A DNA stretch of 64,000 nucleotides, from positions 124,001-188,000 of the forward strand of contig CAVXRO010000004.1 of assembly GCA_963764235.1 (NCBI GenBank). Direction: 5' to 3'. The notes below the pieces were generated by a model. The model saw only the letters and a list, made by a program, of their open reading frames with translations. It was not told the DNA's origin and ran no database searches. Both the position numbers and the translations under genes were made by a program. Position 1 is the first letter of the stretch; each line of letters opens with the position of its first letter. Shown here piece by piece: positions 42,045 through 50,894 of this stretch. Source of the DNA: DATFVA01 sp963764235 (GTDB taxonomy: Bacteria > Bacteroidota > Ignavibacteria > Ignavibacteriales > Ignavibacteriaceae).

Positions 42045-44228
42045 TTACAAAACTTTTAATTTAGCAAACTTCAGCATCAGCTGTTTAACATTATTACCTT
42101 CAAATATAACTGTTGCCTTCTGCATATCTCCCGATCCGGTCACCTGTGTTACCCTGCCCAAACCGAACTTATCGTGCATAACCTTGCTTCCGGGTCTTAG
42201 AGACCGGTTATCCTGATTAAAGTCTTCGTACTCTACATTCTCAAAATATTCATAATACATTTCTTTTTTCGACTTACGGTTAGAAGACTTCCTGCCGATT
42301 CCCCCATTAACTTCCGTGAAAGTAGTAGGTTCAAGTTCATCAATAAATCTTGAACGGCTCTGGTAGGCAACCTCGCCGAAACGGTAACGGCTTCTTGCGT
42401 GAGAAATATACACTTTTTGTTTTGCCCTGGTAACTGCCACATAAAATAATCTTCTTTCTTCTTCAACCGTAGCCTCCGTGCTGAAGCGGTTAGAGAGAGG
42501 AAAGATATCTTCCTCACAGCCTGTTACAAAAACGATGGGAAATTCAAGTCCTTTTGCGCTGTGAATCGTCATCATCGTAACGACATTCTTCTCGTCTTCA
42601 TACATATCAATATCAGAAACCAGCGATACGTCTTCCAGGTATTGTTCCAATTTAGCATCATCATTAGAATTCGAAAAATCACTCAGAGCAGAGAGCAGTT
42701 CGTTTATATTCTCCCAGCGGGAAAGGGACTCAGGCGTATTCTCTTCTTTAAACATTCTCAGGACACCAAGTTCGTCAACAAGCGCACGGGAAAGTTCACC
42801 GACTGACAGTTTGTCCTTGAGTTCTATATATTTATCAAGCAGGATCTTGAAACCCTTTACGTTCTTCTGTATTCTCTCTTTTATATCGATAACTTCGAAT
42901 ACCCTTGTCATTGTTTCAAATAAGGAGATTTCATGCCTACGAGCAAAGGCAGTCATCCTTTTAATTGTTGTACTTCCGATACCTCTCTGAGGAAAATTCA
43001 TAATCCTCAACAAACTTTCCTCGTCCTCCTGATTGGCCAATACCCTGAGATAAGCTACTATATCTTTGACTTCCTTCCTCTTATAGAATTCGATGCCGCC
43101 GACTATAGTATACGGAATTTTCTCCCTTCTGAAAATATCTTCGAGAGCACGCGACTGAGCATTAGTCCTATATAGTATACCGAAATCCTTAAGCGAGAGC
43201 TTCTTCTTTGAAATTTCCTGTTTTATGAACTTTGCAATCTGAAAAGCTTCATCCTTCTCATCGGCACATTTCACAAGTGTAAGAAGCTCACCGTCATTAT
43301 TTTCAGTCCATAATGTTTTAATCAGCTGCTCCTTATTATTCTTAATAACTGAGTCAGCTGCAGCCAAAATCGTTTTTGTTGAGCGGTAATTTTGTTCCAG
43401 TTTGAATATTTTATGCTTTGGGAAATCTTTCTGAAAATCAATCATATTTCCGATATTCGCACCGCGCCAGCTGTAGATACTCTGAGCATCATCTCCGACA
43501 ACAGAAATTTTTCCATCTTTTGTGACCAGAAGCTTAATCAGCTCATACTGGGCCTTGTTAGTATCCTGGAATTCATCCACAAGTATATATTCAAATTTCT
43601 TTTTGTATTTGCTCAGTATTTTAGGATTAGAGTTAAACATTTCAATAGGCTTAAGGAGGAGATCTTCAAAATCCATCGAGTTATTTGCGGTGAGCCTCTT
43701 CTGATATTCATCATAAATATCGGCTATCTTTTCCTCAATGAATTCACCCTTATGTTTTTTCCTGAATTCAGCCGGCATTACCATATGATTTTTCATGAAA
43801 CTGATTCTGTGCTTTACTGAATTCGGGGTTACTGCGTCAAGATCTATATTCAGGTTTGAAACTATGTTCTGTACAAGAGAGAGAGAGTCTTCGGCGTCAT
43901 AAATCGAAAAGTTCTGATCGTAGTTAATGTGTTTGGACTCAATCCTTAGAATTCTTGCAAAGATAGAGTGAAATGTTCCCATCCATATTGAATCTGCCTT
44001 ACTTCCAATAAGTTGACGGATTCTCTCCTTCATCTCATTCGCAGCCTTGTTTGTAAAGGTTAGTGCCAGGATAGAATCCGAAGAATACCCTTTATCAATA
44101 AGATGTGCAATTTTATAAGTCAAAACTTTGGTTTTTCCTGATCCGGCACCCGCCACAATCATCTGAGGACCGTCCAGGTATTCAACAGCTGATTTTTGTT
44201 CTTTATTTAATTCTTTTAGGTTTACCAT
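42045..44228 (-). CDS. UvrD/PcrA/Rep-type superfamily 1 DNA helicase
   Basis: A 727-residue 3'-5' helicase for DNA repair and replication restart. Visible SF1A motifs are motif I GAGSGKT (about 28-34), motif II LVDEFQDTN, GDDAQSIYSWRGA, QNYRST and the later motifs including TIHSAKGLEF and VAVTRAKQ. The ATG at 44228 starts at MVNLKELNKEQ, the usual beginning; an earlier TTG at 44255 is possible. The C-terminal part (KVMHDKFGLGRVTQVTG) is the PcrA-like Tudor domain. Since UvrD, PcrA and Rep are hard to tell apart, no symbol is given. Confidence 0.93.
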   Translation of the reverse strand: MVNLKELNKEQKSAVEYLDGPQMIVAGAGSGKTKVLTYKIAHLIDKGYSSDSILALTFTNKAANEMKERIRQLIGSKADSIWMGTFHSIFARILRIESKHINYDQNFSIYDAEDSLSLVQNIVSNLNIDLDAVTPNSVKHRISFMKNHMVMPAEFRKKHKGEFIEEKIADIYDEYQKRLTANNSMDFEDLLLKPIEMFNSNPKILSKYKKKFEYILVDEFQDTNKAQYELIKLLVTKDGKISVVGDDAQSIYSWRGANIGNMIDFQKDFPKHKIFKLEQNYRSTKTILAAADSVIKNNKEQLIKTLWTENNDGELLTLVKCADEKDEAFQIAKFIKQEISKKKLSLKDFGILYRTNAQSRALEDIFRREKIPYTIVGGIEFYKRKEVKDIVAYLRVLANQEDEESLLRIMNFPQRGIGSTTIKRMTAFARRHEISLFETMTRVFEVIDIKERIQKNVKGFKILLDKYIELKDKLSVGELSRALVDELGVLRMFKEENTPESLSRWENINELLSALSDFSNSNDDAKLEQYLEDVSLVSDIDMYEDEKNVVTMMTIHSAKGLEFPIVFVTGCEEDIFPLSNRFSTEATVEEERRLFYVAVTRAKQKVYISHARSRYRFGEVAYQSRSRFIDELEPTTFTEVNGGIGRKSSNRKSKKEMYYEYFENVEYEDFNQDNRSLRPGSKVMHDKFGLGRVTQVTGSGDMQKATVIFEGNNVKQLMLKFAKLKVL

Positions 44229-44540
44229 ACATCCATTCTGATTTTTAAGATGCAAATATAAATATTTGCGTTCCGAATAAAAAGGTAAGAAAAAAGTGGA
44301 AATGATAAATTCTGCCAGAAAGGGACTCTTGATAAAGAAATCAAAGGCCTGAATTCTCTTGTTTATAGGGTTAATTAACTTAATATTGTTCTGCTTTGGG
44401 TGGAAATGAAATCAAAGTCATTCGGCTCTTTTGAAATTGATCCTAATTGTTTTCTCCCTTCCTGCAACTTGTTGTCGTACTTAATATTTCTTACATTTAG
44501 ACATTGCATCTAATAAAATTAACAAAACTGAGGGATAATT

Positions 44541-45035
44541 ATGTTTAAAGATAAAATCCAGAAGACTTTGAATGCTCAGATGAATCTTGAATTATCGTCT
44601 TCCTACCTCTATCTGGCTATGGCAGCCTATTTTGAGTCGGAAAACCTGAACGGATTTGCTCATTGGATGAAGGTTCAATCGGGCGAGGAGTATAGTCATG
44701 CAATGAAAATCTACGGTTACATTAACCAGAGGAACGGCCGGGTAAGTCTTTCTAAAATTGATGCTCCGAAAAGTGAATGGAAAGACGCAGCAGAGGTATT
44801 TTCAGAGACTCTGAAGCATGAACAGAAAGTCACCAAGGCTATTGATGATATTGTTGATCTTACTATAACTGAAAAGGATCATGCAACTAACACTTATCTT
44901 CAATGGTTTGTAACCGAACAGGTTGAAGAGGAAGCAACTGCTATGAATATCCTTGATAAGATTAAGATGGTAGGAGATAATAAAAACGGATTGTTCCTAC
45001 TCGACAGAGAACTGGGTACGAGGGCAGCAGGCTGA
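44541..45035 (+). CDS. ftnA: Ferritin (bacterial non-haem type)
   Basis: A 164-residue iron-storage protein forming a 24-subunit cage. The ferroxidase residues are visible: Glu17 in NLELSSSYLYL, the EEYSHAMKI motif in the second helix (Glu50/His53) and later QVEEEATA. Lengths and helix layout match FtnA rather than bacterioferritin (no haem-binding Met at the usual place was checked). The ATG has GAGGG upstream, and an intrinsic terminator follows at 45066. It is monocistronic. Confidence 0.94.
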   Translation: MFKDKIQKTLNAQMNLELSSSYLYLAMAAYFESENLNGFAHWMKVQSGEEYSHAMKIYGYINQRNGRVSLSKIDAPKSEWKDAAEVFSETLKHEQKVTKAIDDIVDLTITEKDHATNTYLQWFVTEQVEEEATAMNILDKIKMVGDNKNGLFLLDRELGTRAAG

Positions 45036-45065
45036 TTAAATTATTTTAATGAATGCCATAAAAGC

Positions 45066-45088
45066 GCGGTCAAATGACCGCCTTTTTT
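45066..45088 (+). terminator. Intrinsic terminator of the ferritin gene
   Basis: A 7-bp GC-rich stem (GCGGTCA/TGACCGC) with a 2-nt loop is followed by CTTTTTT, about 30 bp after the ferritin stop. Confidence 0.9.
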
Positions 45089-45103
45089 ATTTCCTGCGAA
45101 TGC

Positions 45104-46426
45104 TTAATGTTTAATCTCAGATACCGGGAATGCGGTATGCCGCATCGAATGCACTTTGTTAGCTACCGGAAGTTCAATGGTATCTTTCACTCTGGCATCA
45201 AAATAATCACGGAACCGCTGTACCATATATTTAACCGGCCAGGCGGCAGCTTCTCCAAGAGCACAGATTGTATTACCTTCAATATTATTAGCCACTGAAA
45301 TAAGTAAATCAACATCACTCTTCGATCCCTCGCCTCTTAATATCCTGTTAAGGATTTTCAGCATCCATCCCGTACCTTCACGGCATGGAGTGCATTGTCC
45401 GCAGCTTTCATGATAATAGAATTTAGTGATTCGAGCCAGAACTTTTACCAGATCGGTATCCTCATCCATCACCATTACTCCCGCAGTTCCTATAGCTGAC
45501 CCTACAGTTTTGAGAGATTCAGCATCCATCTTAACACCCGCAATCTGATCTCCTCTTAGAGGAGGCATTGAAGATCCGCCGGGGATTACACAGAGAACTT
45601 TTTTGTCACCGGGAACACCGCCGCCGTATTTATATATCAAATCGGTAAGAAGAGTTCCCGAAGGAAGTTCATATACACCAGGTTTGTTTATATGTCCGCT
45701 CAGACCATAAAGTATCGTTCCGGGATGTTTTGGCTCGCCTATTTTAGAGAACCATTCCCACCCTTTATTGATTATAGCGGGAACGTTTGTAATAGTTTCA
45801 ACATTATTGATAGTGGTAGGGCAGCCCCATAAACCGAACTGCGCAGGAAACGGAGGTTTGACTCTCGGATATCCTCTCTTCCCTTCTATGGAGTTCATCA
45901 GGGATGACTCCTCTCCGCAAATGTATGCGCCGGCTCCTTTATGAATATAGATATCGCAGGAAAAATCAGTACCGAAAGTATCTTTCATTTTCTCCCCGAT
46001 AAATCCTTTCGCATAGGCATCATCCAGGGCTTTTTGAAGGAGTTTTATCCATTTATGATACTCTCCGCGGATATAAATATATGTCACTTTTGCCCCTATC
46101 GCGTAGCATGTAATTAATATTCCTTCAATGAGCTGATGAGGGTTATATTCAAAAATCTGCCTGTCCTTAAATGATCCCGGTTCGCTCTCATCACCGTTCA
46201 CACATAAATATTTCGGTTTATCTGTAGTCTTAGGCATGAAACTCCATTTAAGCCCTGCGGAGAAAGCAGCACCACCGCGACCTCTTAGTCCAGACTTTTT
46301 AACCTGGTCAATTATATCATCAGGGGACTGGCTTAATGCTTTCTTTACAGCTGTAAATCCGCCGTTCTGCAGATAAACATCCATTAAATGAATATCTTTA
46401 ATATCAGGAAGAACAATTTTTTCCAT
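45104..46426 (-). CDS. nuoF: NADH-quinone oxidoreductase subunit F
   Basis: NuoF carries the NADH site, FMN and one 4Fe-4S cluster in the peripheral arm of complex I. The 440-residue protein has GLRGRGGAAFSAGLKW at about 45-60, the FMN-site motif GDESEPGSFKDR and, near the end, SCGQCTPCREGTGW with the cluster cysteines. It directly follows nuoE with no gap and ends the visible nuo gene run. NuoG through NuoN are not in the window. Confidence 0.96.
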   Translation of the reverse strand: MEKIVLPDIKDIHLMDVYLQNGGFTAVKKALSQSPDDIIDQVKKSGLRGRGGAAFSAGLKWSFMPKTTDKPKYLCVNGDESEPGSFKDRQIFEYNPHQLIEGILITCYAIGAKVTYIYIRGEYHKWIKLLQKALDDAYAKGFIGEKMKDTFGTDFSCDIYIHKGAGAYICGEESSLMNSIEGKRGYPRVKPPFPAQFGLWGCPTTINNVETITNVPAIINKGWEWFSKIGEPKHPGTILYGLSGHINKPGVYELPSGTLLTDLIYKYGGGVPGDKKVLCVIPGGSSMPPLRGDQIAGVKMDAESLKTVGSAIGTAGVMVMDEDTDLVKVLARITKFYYHESCGQCTPCREGTGWMLKILNRILRGEGSKSDVDLLISVANNIEGNTICALGEAAAWPVKYMVQRFRDYFDARVKDTIELPVANKVHSMRHTAFPVSEIKH

Positions 46427-46912
46427 TTAATTTTTATTCTTTAGTGAATCCAAAATTTCAACAACTTTTTCTTTTGTAAGGTTTTCACAATAATCTTCAT
46501 TGACTGCAATCATAGGGGCGGTTCCACAGGAACCCATACATTCAACTTCTTCGATTGAAAAGGTCTGATCTTCGGTAACCTGCATATTATCGATACCAAG
46601 TTTTTCCTTCACCTTATCATAAAGGTCATATCCGCCGCGGAGCATACAGCTTACATTTGTGCAGATTTGTATATGGTATTTACCCATTGGTTTCTGATGA
46701 TACATAGTATAAAAGGTTACAACTCCAAGGACTTCTTCAGGAGTTATATCCAGGGTAGCCGCAACTTCCCTTATTACCTCGTTTGATATATATCCGTTCT
46801 GTTCCTGCGCAAGATAAAGCACAGGCATAACTGCAGGTTTTTTTACGGGGTACTTCTTGAGAATTCCGTCAATTTTCTGAAGATTTTCTTCTGAGAATTT
46901 AAAATTATTCAT
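46427..46912 (-). CDS. nuoE: NADH-quinone oxidoreductase subunit E
   Basis: NuoE holds a 2Fe-2S cluster in the NADH-oxidising module. The 161-residue product has the thioredoxin-like fold motifs GVVTFYTMYHQKP, CTNVSCMLRGG and VECMGSCGTAP; the four cluster cysteines lie in the last two. It follows nuoD after a 112-bp gap and directly precedes nuoF. Confidence 0.95.
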   Translation of the reverse strand: MNNFKFSEENLQKIDGILKKYPVKKPAVMPVLYLAQEQNGYISNEVIREVAATLDITPEEVLGVVTFYTMYHQKPMGKYHIQICTNVSCMLRGGYDLYDKVKEKLGIDNMQVTEDQTFSIEEVECMGSCGTAPMIAVNEDYCENLTKEKVVEILDSLKNKN

Positions 46913-47024
46913 TATTAATTCGTTTCTTTTTCTGGAACAGGTAAACCATTGAAACGGTTCGATAAATTCTTTTTGTCATGATTGAGCAGATAATAAAGCC
47001 TTACATACACAATTAACAAATATC

Positions 47025-48278
47025 CTATTTATCAGCTTCTCCCATTATAGGATCGATGCTGCCGATTATAGCAACCACATCAGATACCATCTGTCCTTTT
47101 ATTAAATGAGGAAGCGACTGAAGATTTACCATCGAGGGGCTGCGGATCTTGCATCTCCAAGGACGTCCTTCACCCTTACTGACAAGATAAAATCCAAGTT
47201 CGCCTTTCGATCCTTCAATTGCATGATATATATCTCCTTCGGGAGGATTTATTCCGAAATTCACTATCATAAAATCGTGTATCAGTTCTTCCATCTTGGT
47301 ATAAATCTCTGTCTTATGAGGAAGAACTTTTTTTGGCTGATTAAGCAGCACCTCACCCTGGGGTATTTTATCCAGAATCTGCCTTACAATTTTTGCACTC
47401 TCCCTCGCTTCATCAGCACGGACAAAGTACCTTGCGAGGGAATCACCGTCGGGGTATGTAACTACCTTAAAATCCATATCGTTATAGAACAGATAAGGGG
47501 AATTTCTGCGGATATCATAATCAACTCCGCTGCCTCTAAGGCTCGGACCCGTCATTCCCAGATCTATGGCATCTTCAGCCGATATCACACCTGCCCCTTC
47601 AAGTCTTTCAATAAAAATTCTGTTCGTATTTATGAGACGCTCACATTCATCAAGGTTTTCATCAAACTGATCAATAAACCATTTTGCCTTAGCCAGGGCA
47701 TCAGGCTGGGCATCGTTAGCCACACCGCCAATACGGGTATAACTGTTAGTAAACCTGGCGCCGCAAAGGATATCCCATATATCAAGAATTTTTTCCCTTT
47801 CGCGCAATGTCCAAAGGAAGACTGTCAATGCACCCACATCCATTGCAAGTGAACCAATAGCGACCAGGTGGGACGCAATCCTTGCAAGCTCCGCAATCAT
47901 CATCCTTATATACTGGGCGCGTGGAGGGGCTTCGATACCTGCTAATTTTTCAACTGCAAGCACCCAGGCAACGTTATTTGCCATTGGTGAAAGATAATCG
48001 AGTCTGTCGGTATGAGGTATGAACTCATAATAACTCATATTCTCAGCCATTTTTTCGTACCCCCGGTGGAGATACCCGAGTTCAGGGACACTGGCAACCA
48101 CGGTTTCTCCATCGAGTCTTAAAACCACGCGCAGCACTCCATGAGTAGCAGGATGCTGAGGACCCATATTCAGAACCATTTCATTCTCAAGAGCATCATC
48201 GACGCTGATATCGGAATCTGCACCAAGGAGTGCTTCAATAATTTTAGGATGAACTTCGTCTTTAGTCAGTTTAGGCAT
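47025..48278 (-). CDS. nuoD: NADH-quinone oxidoreductase subunit D
   Basis: NuoD (49-kDa type) forms part of the quinone-binding site. The protein has 417 residues with MGPQHPATHGVLRVVLRLDGE at about 33-53 (quoted here in part), the HRGYEKMAE motif and PSMVNLQSLPHLIKG near the end. It overlaps neither neighbour; nuoC ends 6 bp upstream. The product is separate from NuoC, as in most Bacteroidota-group genomes, rather than fused NuoCD. Confidence 0.96.
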   Translation of the reverse strand: MPKLTKDEVHPKIIEALLGADSDISVDDALENEMVLNMGPQHPATHGVLRVVLRLDGETVVASVPELGYLHRGYEKMAENMSYYEFIPHTDRLDYLSPMANNVAWVLAVEKLAGIEAPPRAQYIRMMIAELARIASHLVAIGSLAMDVGALTVFLWTLREREKILDIWDILCGARFTNSYTRIGGVANDAQPDALAKAKWFIDQFDENLDECERLINTNRIFIERLEGAGVISAEDAIDLGMTGPSLRGSGVDYDIRRNSPYLFYNDMDFKVVTYPDGDSLARYFVRADEARESAKIVRQILDKIPQGEVLLNQPKKVLPHKTEIYTKMEELIHDFMIVNFGINPPEGDIYHAIEGSKGELGFYLVSKGEGRPWRCKIRSPSMVNLQSLPHLIKGQMVSDVVAIIGSIDPIMGEADK

Positions 48279-48284
48279 TTTCTC

Positions 48285-48776
48285 TTAATCTTTTTTTGGT
48301 AGTGGGAGACTTCCGGGAATTCCCATTAATGGAAAATCTTTTCTTAAAGGATGATATTCAAAATCCTCTGGCATATACATTCTGCGCATATCGGGATGAT
48401 GATTGAATGTTATGCCGAACATATCATAGGTTTCTCTTTCGTGCCAGTTTGCAGTTCGCCAGATAGATGAAACCGTATCAATGCTGCAATCCGATTCGTC
48501 TACATCAGCTTTCAGCCTGAGCCTGAAGTTATGTTTTAAAGAAAAGATATGATAAACAACTGTGAACCGGTTCTTTCTTTTAGCCCAGTCAACTGCGGTG
48601 ACATCTTCGCATAAACGAAAATCAAGCTCCGGATCTTCTTTAAGAAAACGGCAGATTGTAGTTACATGTTCTTTATCAAACTTTACCGATAAATCACCGC
48701 GGTAGTCAATACATTCAAAGTTCACCTGCGGAAATTTTTCCCGAAGTTTTTGAGGAATAAATTCTTTTAGGTTCAT
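48285..48776 (-). CDS. nuoC: NADH-quinone oxidoreductase subunit C
   Basis: A 163-residue NuoC (30-kDa) subunit linking NuoB and NuoD in the complex I connecting arm. The C-terminal signature WHERETYDMFGI at about 111-122 is clear, followed by HPDMRRMYMPEDF and HPLRKDFP. It lies 3 bp after nuoB. Confidence 0.95.
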   Translation of the reverse strand: MNLKEFIPQKLREKFPQVNFECIDYRGDLSVKFDKEHVTTICRFLKEDPELDFRLCEDVTAVDWAKRKNRFTVVYHIFSLKHNFRLRLKADVDESDCSIDTVSSIWRTANWHERETYDMFGITFNHHPDMRRMYMPEDFEYHPLRKDFPLMGIPGSLPLPKKD

Positions 48777-48779
48777 ATC

Positions 48780-49301
48780 TTAATTGTTCTGTAAGACGGT
48801 TAACTCAGGAAGTTTTTTATCCTGAAAATCTCTTGCTTTGGTTTTTCCGATTTTATCCTGAATCTGAATTAATGCATTTAAAAGATTATCAGGACGAGGT
48901 GGGCAGCCTGCCAGGTAAATGTCTACAGGCAGGAACTGATCTATTCCCTGGACTACATTATACGACCTGTACATTCCGCCTGATGAAGTACATGCACCCA
49001 TGGCAATTACCCATTTGGGGTCAGGCATCTGATCATAAATCATTCTAACAACATGCGCCATTTTATAAGTAACGGTTCCGGCTACTATCATAAGATCGCA
49101 CTGGCGCGGAGTAAATCTCATAACCTCTGAACCAAACCTGGCGATATCATATTTAGGATCACCTGAGGCCATCATTTCGATTGCGCAGCAGGAAATCCCC
49201 ATAGGCATAGGCCATACGGAACTCTCACGAGACCATGCAGCAAGAGCATCTATTGTTGTGGTAATAAATCCTTCTTCTTTTAACTTAGCTTCTAATCCCA
49301 T
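48780..49301 (-). CDS. nuoB: NADH-quinone oxidoreductase subunit B
   Basis: NuoB carries the terminal N2 4Fe-4S cluster that reduces quinone. The product has 173 residues with the tandem cysteines GISCCAIEMMA (Cys38 and Cys39), then SGG and GCPPRPDNLL further on. Its ATG overlaps the nuoA stop by 10 bp, indicating coupled translation. Confidence 0.96.
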   Translation of the reverse strand: MGLEAKLKEEGFITTTIDALAAWSRESSVWPMPMGISCCAIEMMASGDPKYDIARFGSEVMRFTPRQCDLMIVAGTVTYKMAHVVRMIYDQMPDPKWVIAMGACTSSGGMYRSYNVVQGIDQFLPVDIYLAGCPPRPDNLLNALIQIQDKIGKTKARDFQDKKLPELTVLQNN

Positions 49302-49663
49302 TTGAATCCACCTTTCTTATATACATATAGGTATCCTAATTCAAGTACAACTAAAAATATTAACATCGATACAAAAACCGAAAATCCGAATTCACTGAAA
49401 AGTTTTTTGAATTCTACAGCCCAGGGGTATACAAATATTACTTCAAGGTCGAAAATGATGAAAAGCATAGCTACCAGGTAATATTTAACCGATATTCTTT
49501 CCCGGGTAGTTCCAACGGGTTTCATACCACTTTCATACGTAGAAAGTTTCTCTTTTGTAGGTCTCTGGGGACCAAATAACCCTGAGGACAGGGCCGTTCC
49601 CACTGAGAATACCAGTGCGAAACCAATTACTAAAAAAACAGGTATATATTGTTCAATCATCAC
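49292..49663 (-). CDS. nuoA: NADH-quinone oxidoreductase subunit A
   Basis: A 123-residue membrane subunit with three helices (about 5-28, 62-82 and 90-113). The segment KYYLVAMLFIIFDLEVIFVYPWA is the family signature in the second helix (quoted in part: IIFDLEVIFVYPWA). It is the first gene of the nuoABCDEF run. The promoter should lie in 49664-49818, which it shares with the divergent lipoprotein gene. Confidence 0.94.
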   Translation of the reverse strand: MMIEQYIPVFLVIGFALVFSVGTALSSGLFGPQRPTKEKLSTYESGMKPVGTTRERISVKYYLVAMLFIIFDLEVIFVYPWAVEFKKLFSEFGFSVFVSMLIFLVVLELGYLYVYKKGGFKWD

Positions 49664-49818
49664 ATTTTTTACGATTTTTGAATGTTAAAGTTATCCAAAA
49701 AAAGCCATTTTGTCAATTTAAACTGAACCCCCTCAATTATCTTCTTCATCAGGATTTATGAGGATTTTACGACTTTATTGTTAATTATTATGAATTTATT
49801 TTTAAAATAACTTTCAGG

Positions 49819-50808
49819 TTGAATTTGTTGTTAATTAAAAAATATTTGCTTCTTTTATTATCTGCCGTTATGTTTATCCCCGGATGTGAACGTAATGCGC
49901 CTACGCAAACTGCGGGAGATGGCCTTCCTCCTGCCGTCCCCACAAACGTCAAAATATTTTCTGCATATGATGGGGAGATAGAGATTGTCTGGCACGCAAA
50001 TGTTGAAGTCGATCTTAAAGGCTATAATATATACAGGAGTACCGACAGTACTCACTTCAACCTGATTGACTTTTCCAACCAGAATTATTACCTGGATGAT
50101 TCGCTGAATTATGATGTAAAATATTTTTACTGTGTGACAGCGCTTGACGTTGAGAATAGAGAGAGCAGTACCTCATCAGTTGTCAGCGCTGTACCTAAAA
50201 ACATTTACGAACCTTACTCCCCTAGATTTCCTCAAATAAATGCAAGAAACTGGATCGGGGAAAAATCGGTTTATCTCACCTGGGATCCAGGCTATGAAAC
50301 AGATATTGCCGGGTTCTATATTTACCGGAGTACTTCGCCGGGGTTTGTTCCCGACAGCACAAACATAAATGGTTTTTCAACAAGTCCAAGTTATTCCGAT
50401 ACATCAGATCTTTCCCTCCTCACACCCTATTTCTATAGAATAATTGCTGTGGATAAAGGAAATCTCAGAAGTTCACCGAGCAGCGAGGTAAGTGACAAGA
50501 TTTTGCCTATTGCGGGGGTTGTCTCTCCTGTCGGGAGCATAAAGACCAATATAGTTACTTTTAAGTTTACAGCTGTTCCTGTTCCTGCAACTTATGAGAT
50601 AACGCTACAGTCAAATCCTTATTTCGGGCAGGTTTGGAGTAAAGTCCTGACTACCAATACAATTAATGACACAATCAGCATTGATTATGAGGGTAATTAT
50701 ATTGATTACGGTGTAAGTTACTACTGGAGAGTTATAACTTATACAGATGATAATTCAAGTCCCAACAGTATATCTTCTCTTTACAATTTCATTCTTCAGC
50801 CTGAATAA
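49819..50808 (+). CDS. Lipoprotein with two fibronectin type III domains
   Basis: A 329-residue exported protein. The N-terminus has a lipoprotein signal with the lipobox MFIPGC (Cys at about residue 25). Two FN3-like domains follow, at about 40-130 (EIVWHANVEVDLKGYNIYRS) and about 140-230 (YLTWDPGYETDIAGFYIYRS), and a third beta domain (about 235-329). Such proteins sit at the cell surface or periplasm. The start is a TTG at 49819. It precedes an outer-membrane barrel gene by 86 bp and may work with it. No enzymatic domain is visible. Confidence 0.8.
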   Translation: MNLLLIKKYLLLLLSAVMFIPGCERNAPTQTAGDGLPPAVPTNVKIFSAYDGEIEIVWHANVEVDLKGYNIYRSTDSTHFNLIDFSNQNYYLDDSLNYDVKYFYCVTALDVENRESSTSSVVSAVPKNIYEPYSPRFPQINARNWIGEKSVYLTWDPGYETDIAGFYIYRSTSPGFVPDSTNINGFSTSPSYSDTSDLSLLTPYFYRIIAVDKGNLRSSPSSEVSDKILPIAGVVSPVGSIKTNIVTFKFTAVPVPATYEITLQSNPYFGQVWSKVLTTNTINDTISIDYEGNYIDYGVSYYWRVITYTDDNSSPNSISSLYNFILQPE

Positions 50809-50894
50809 ATTTCACAATATCATTGAACTTAATCCTTTTCCTGAATACTTTAAGATGGTAAATTAGAACATCCGATTAATTTTACAATCTTCCC

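Noticed and set aside
44221..44228. TACCATAC at the UvrD start as a second LexA half-site
   Set aside because: Only one half of the palindrome is present and it is part of the start codon region; the partner half is missing.
46913..47024. A small gene in the nuoD-nuoE gap
   Set aside because: No open frame with a start, ribosome-binding site and sensible length was found; it is probably just a longer spacer.
47106..47852. A 248-codon open frame antisense to nuoD
   Set aside because: It lies entirely inside nuoD, whose motifs are clear; the translation has no domain or codon pattern of its own.
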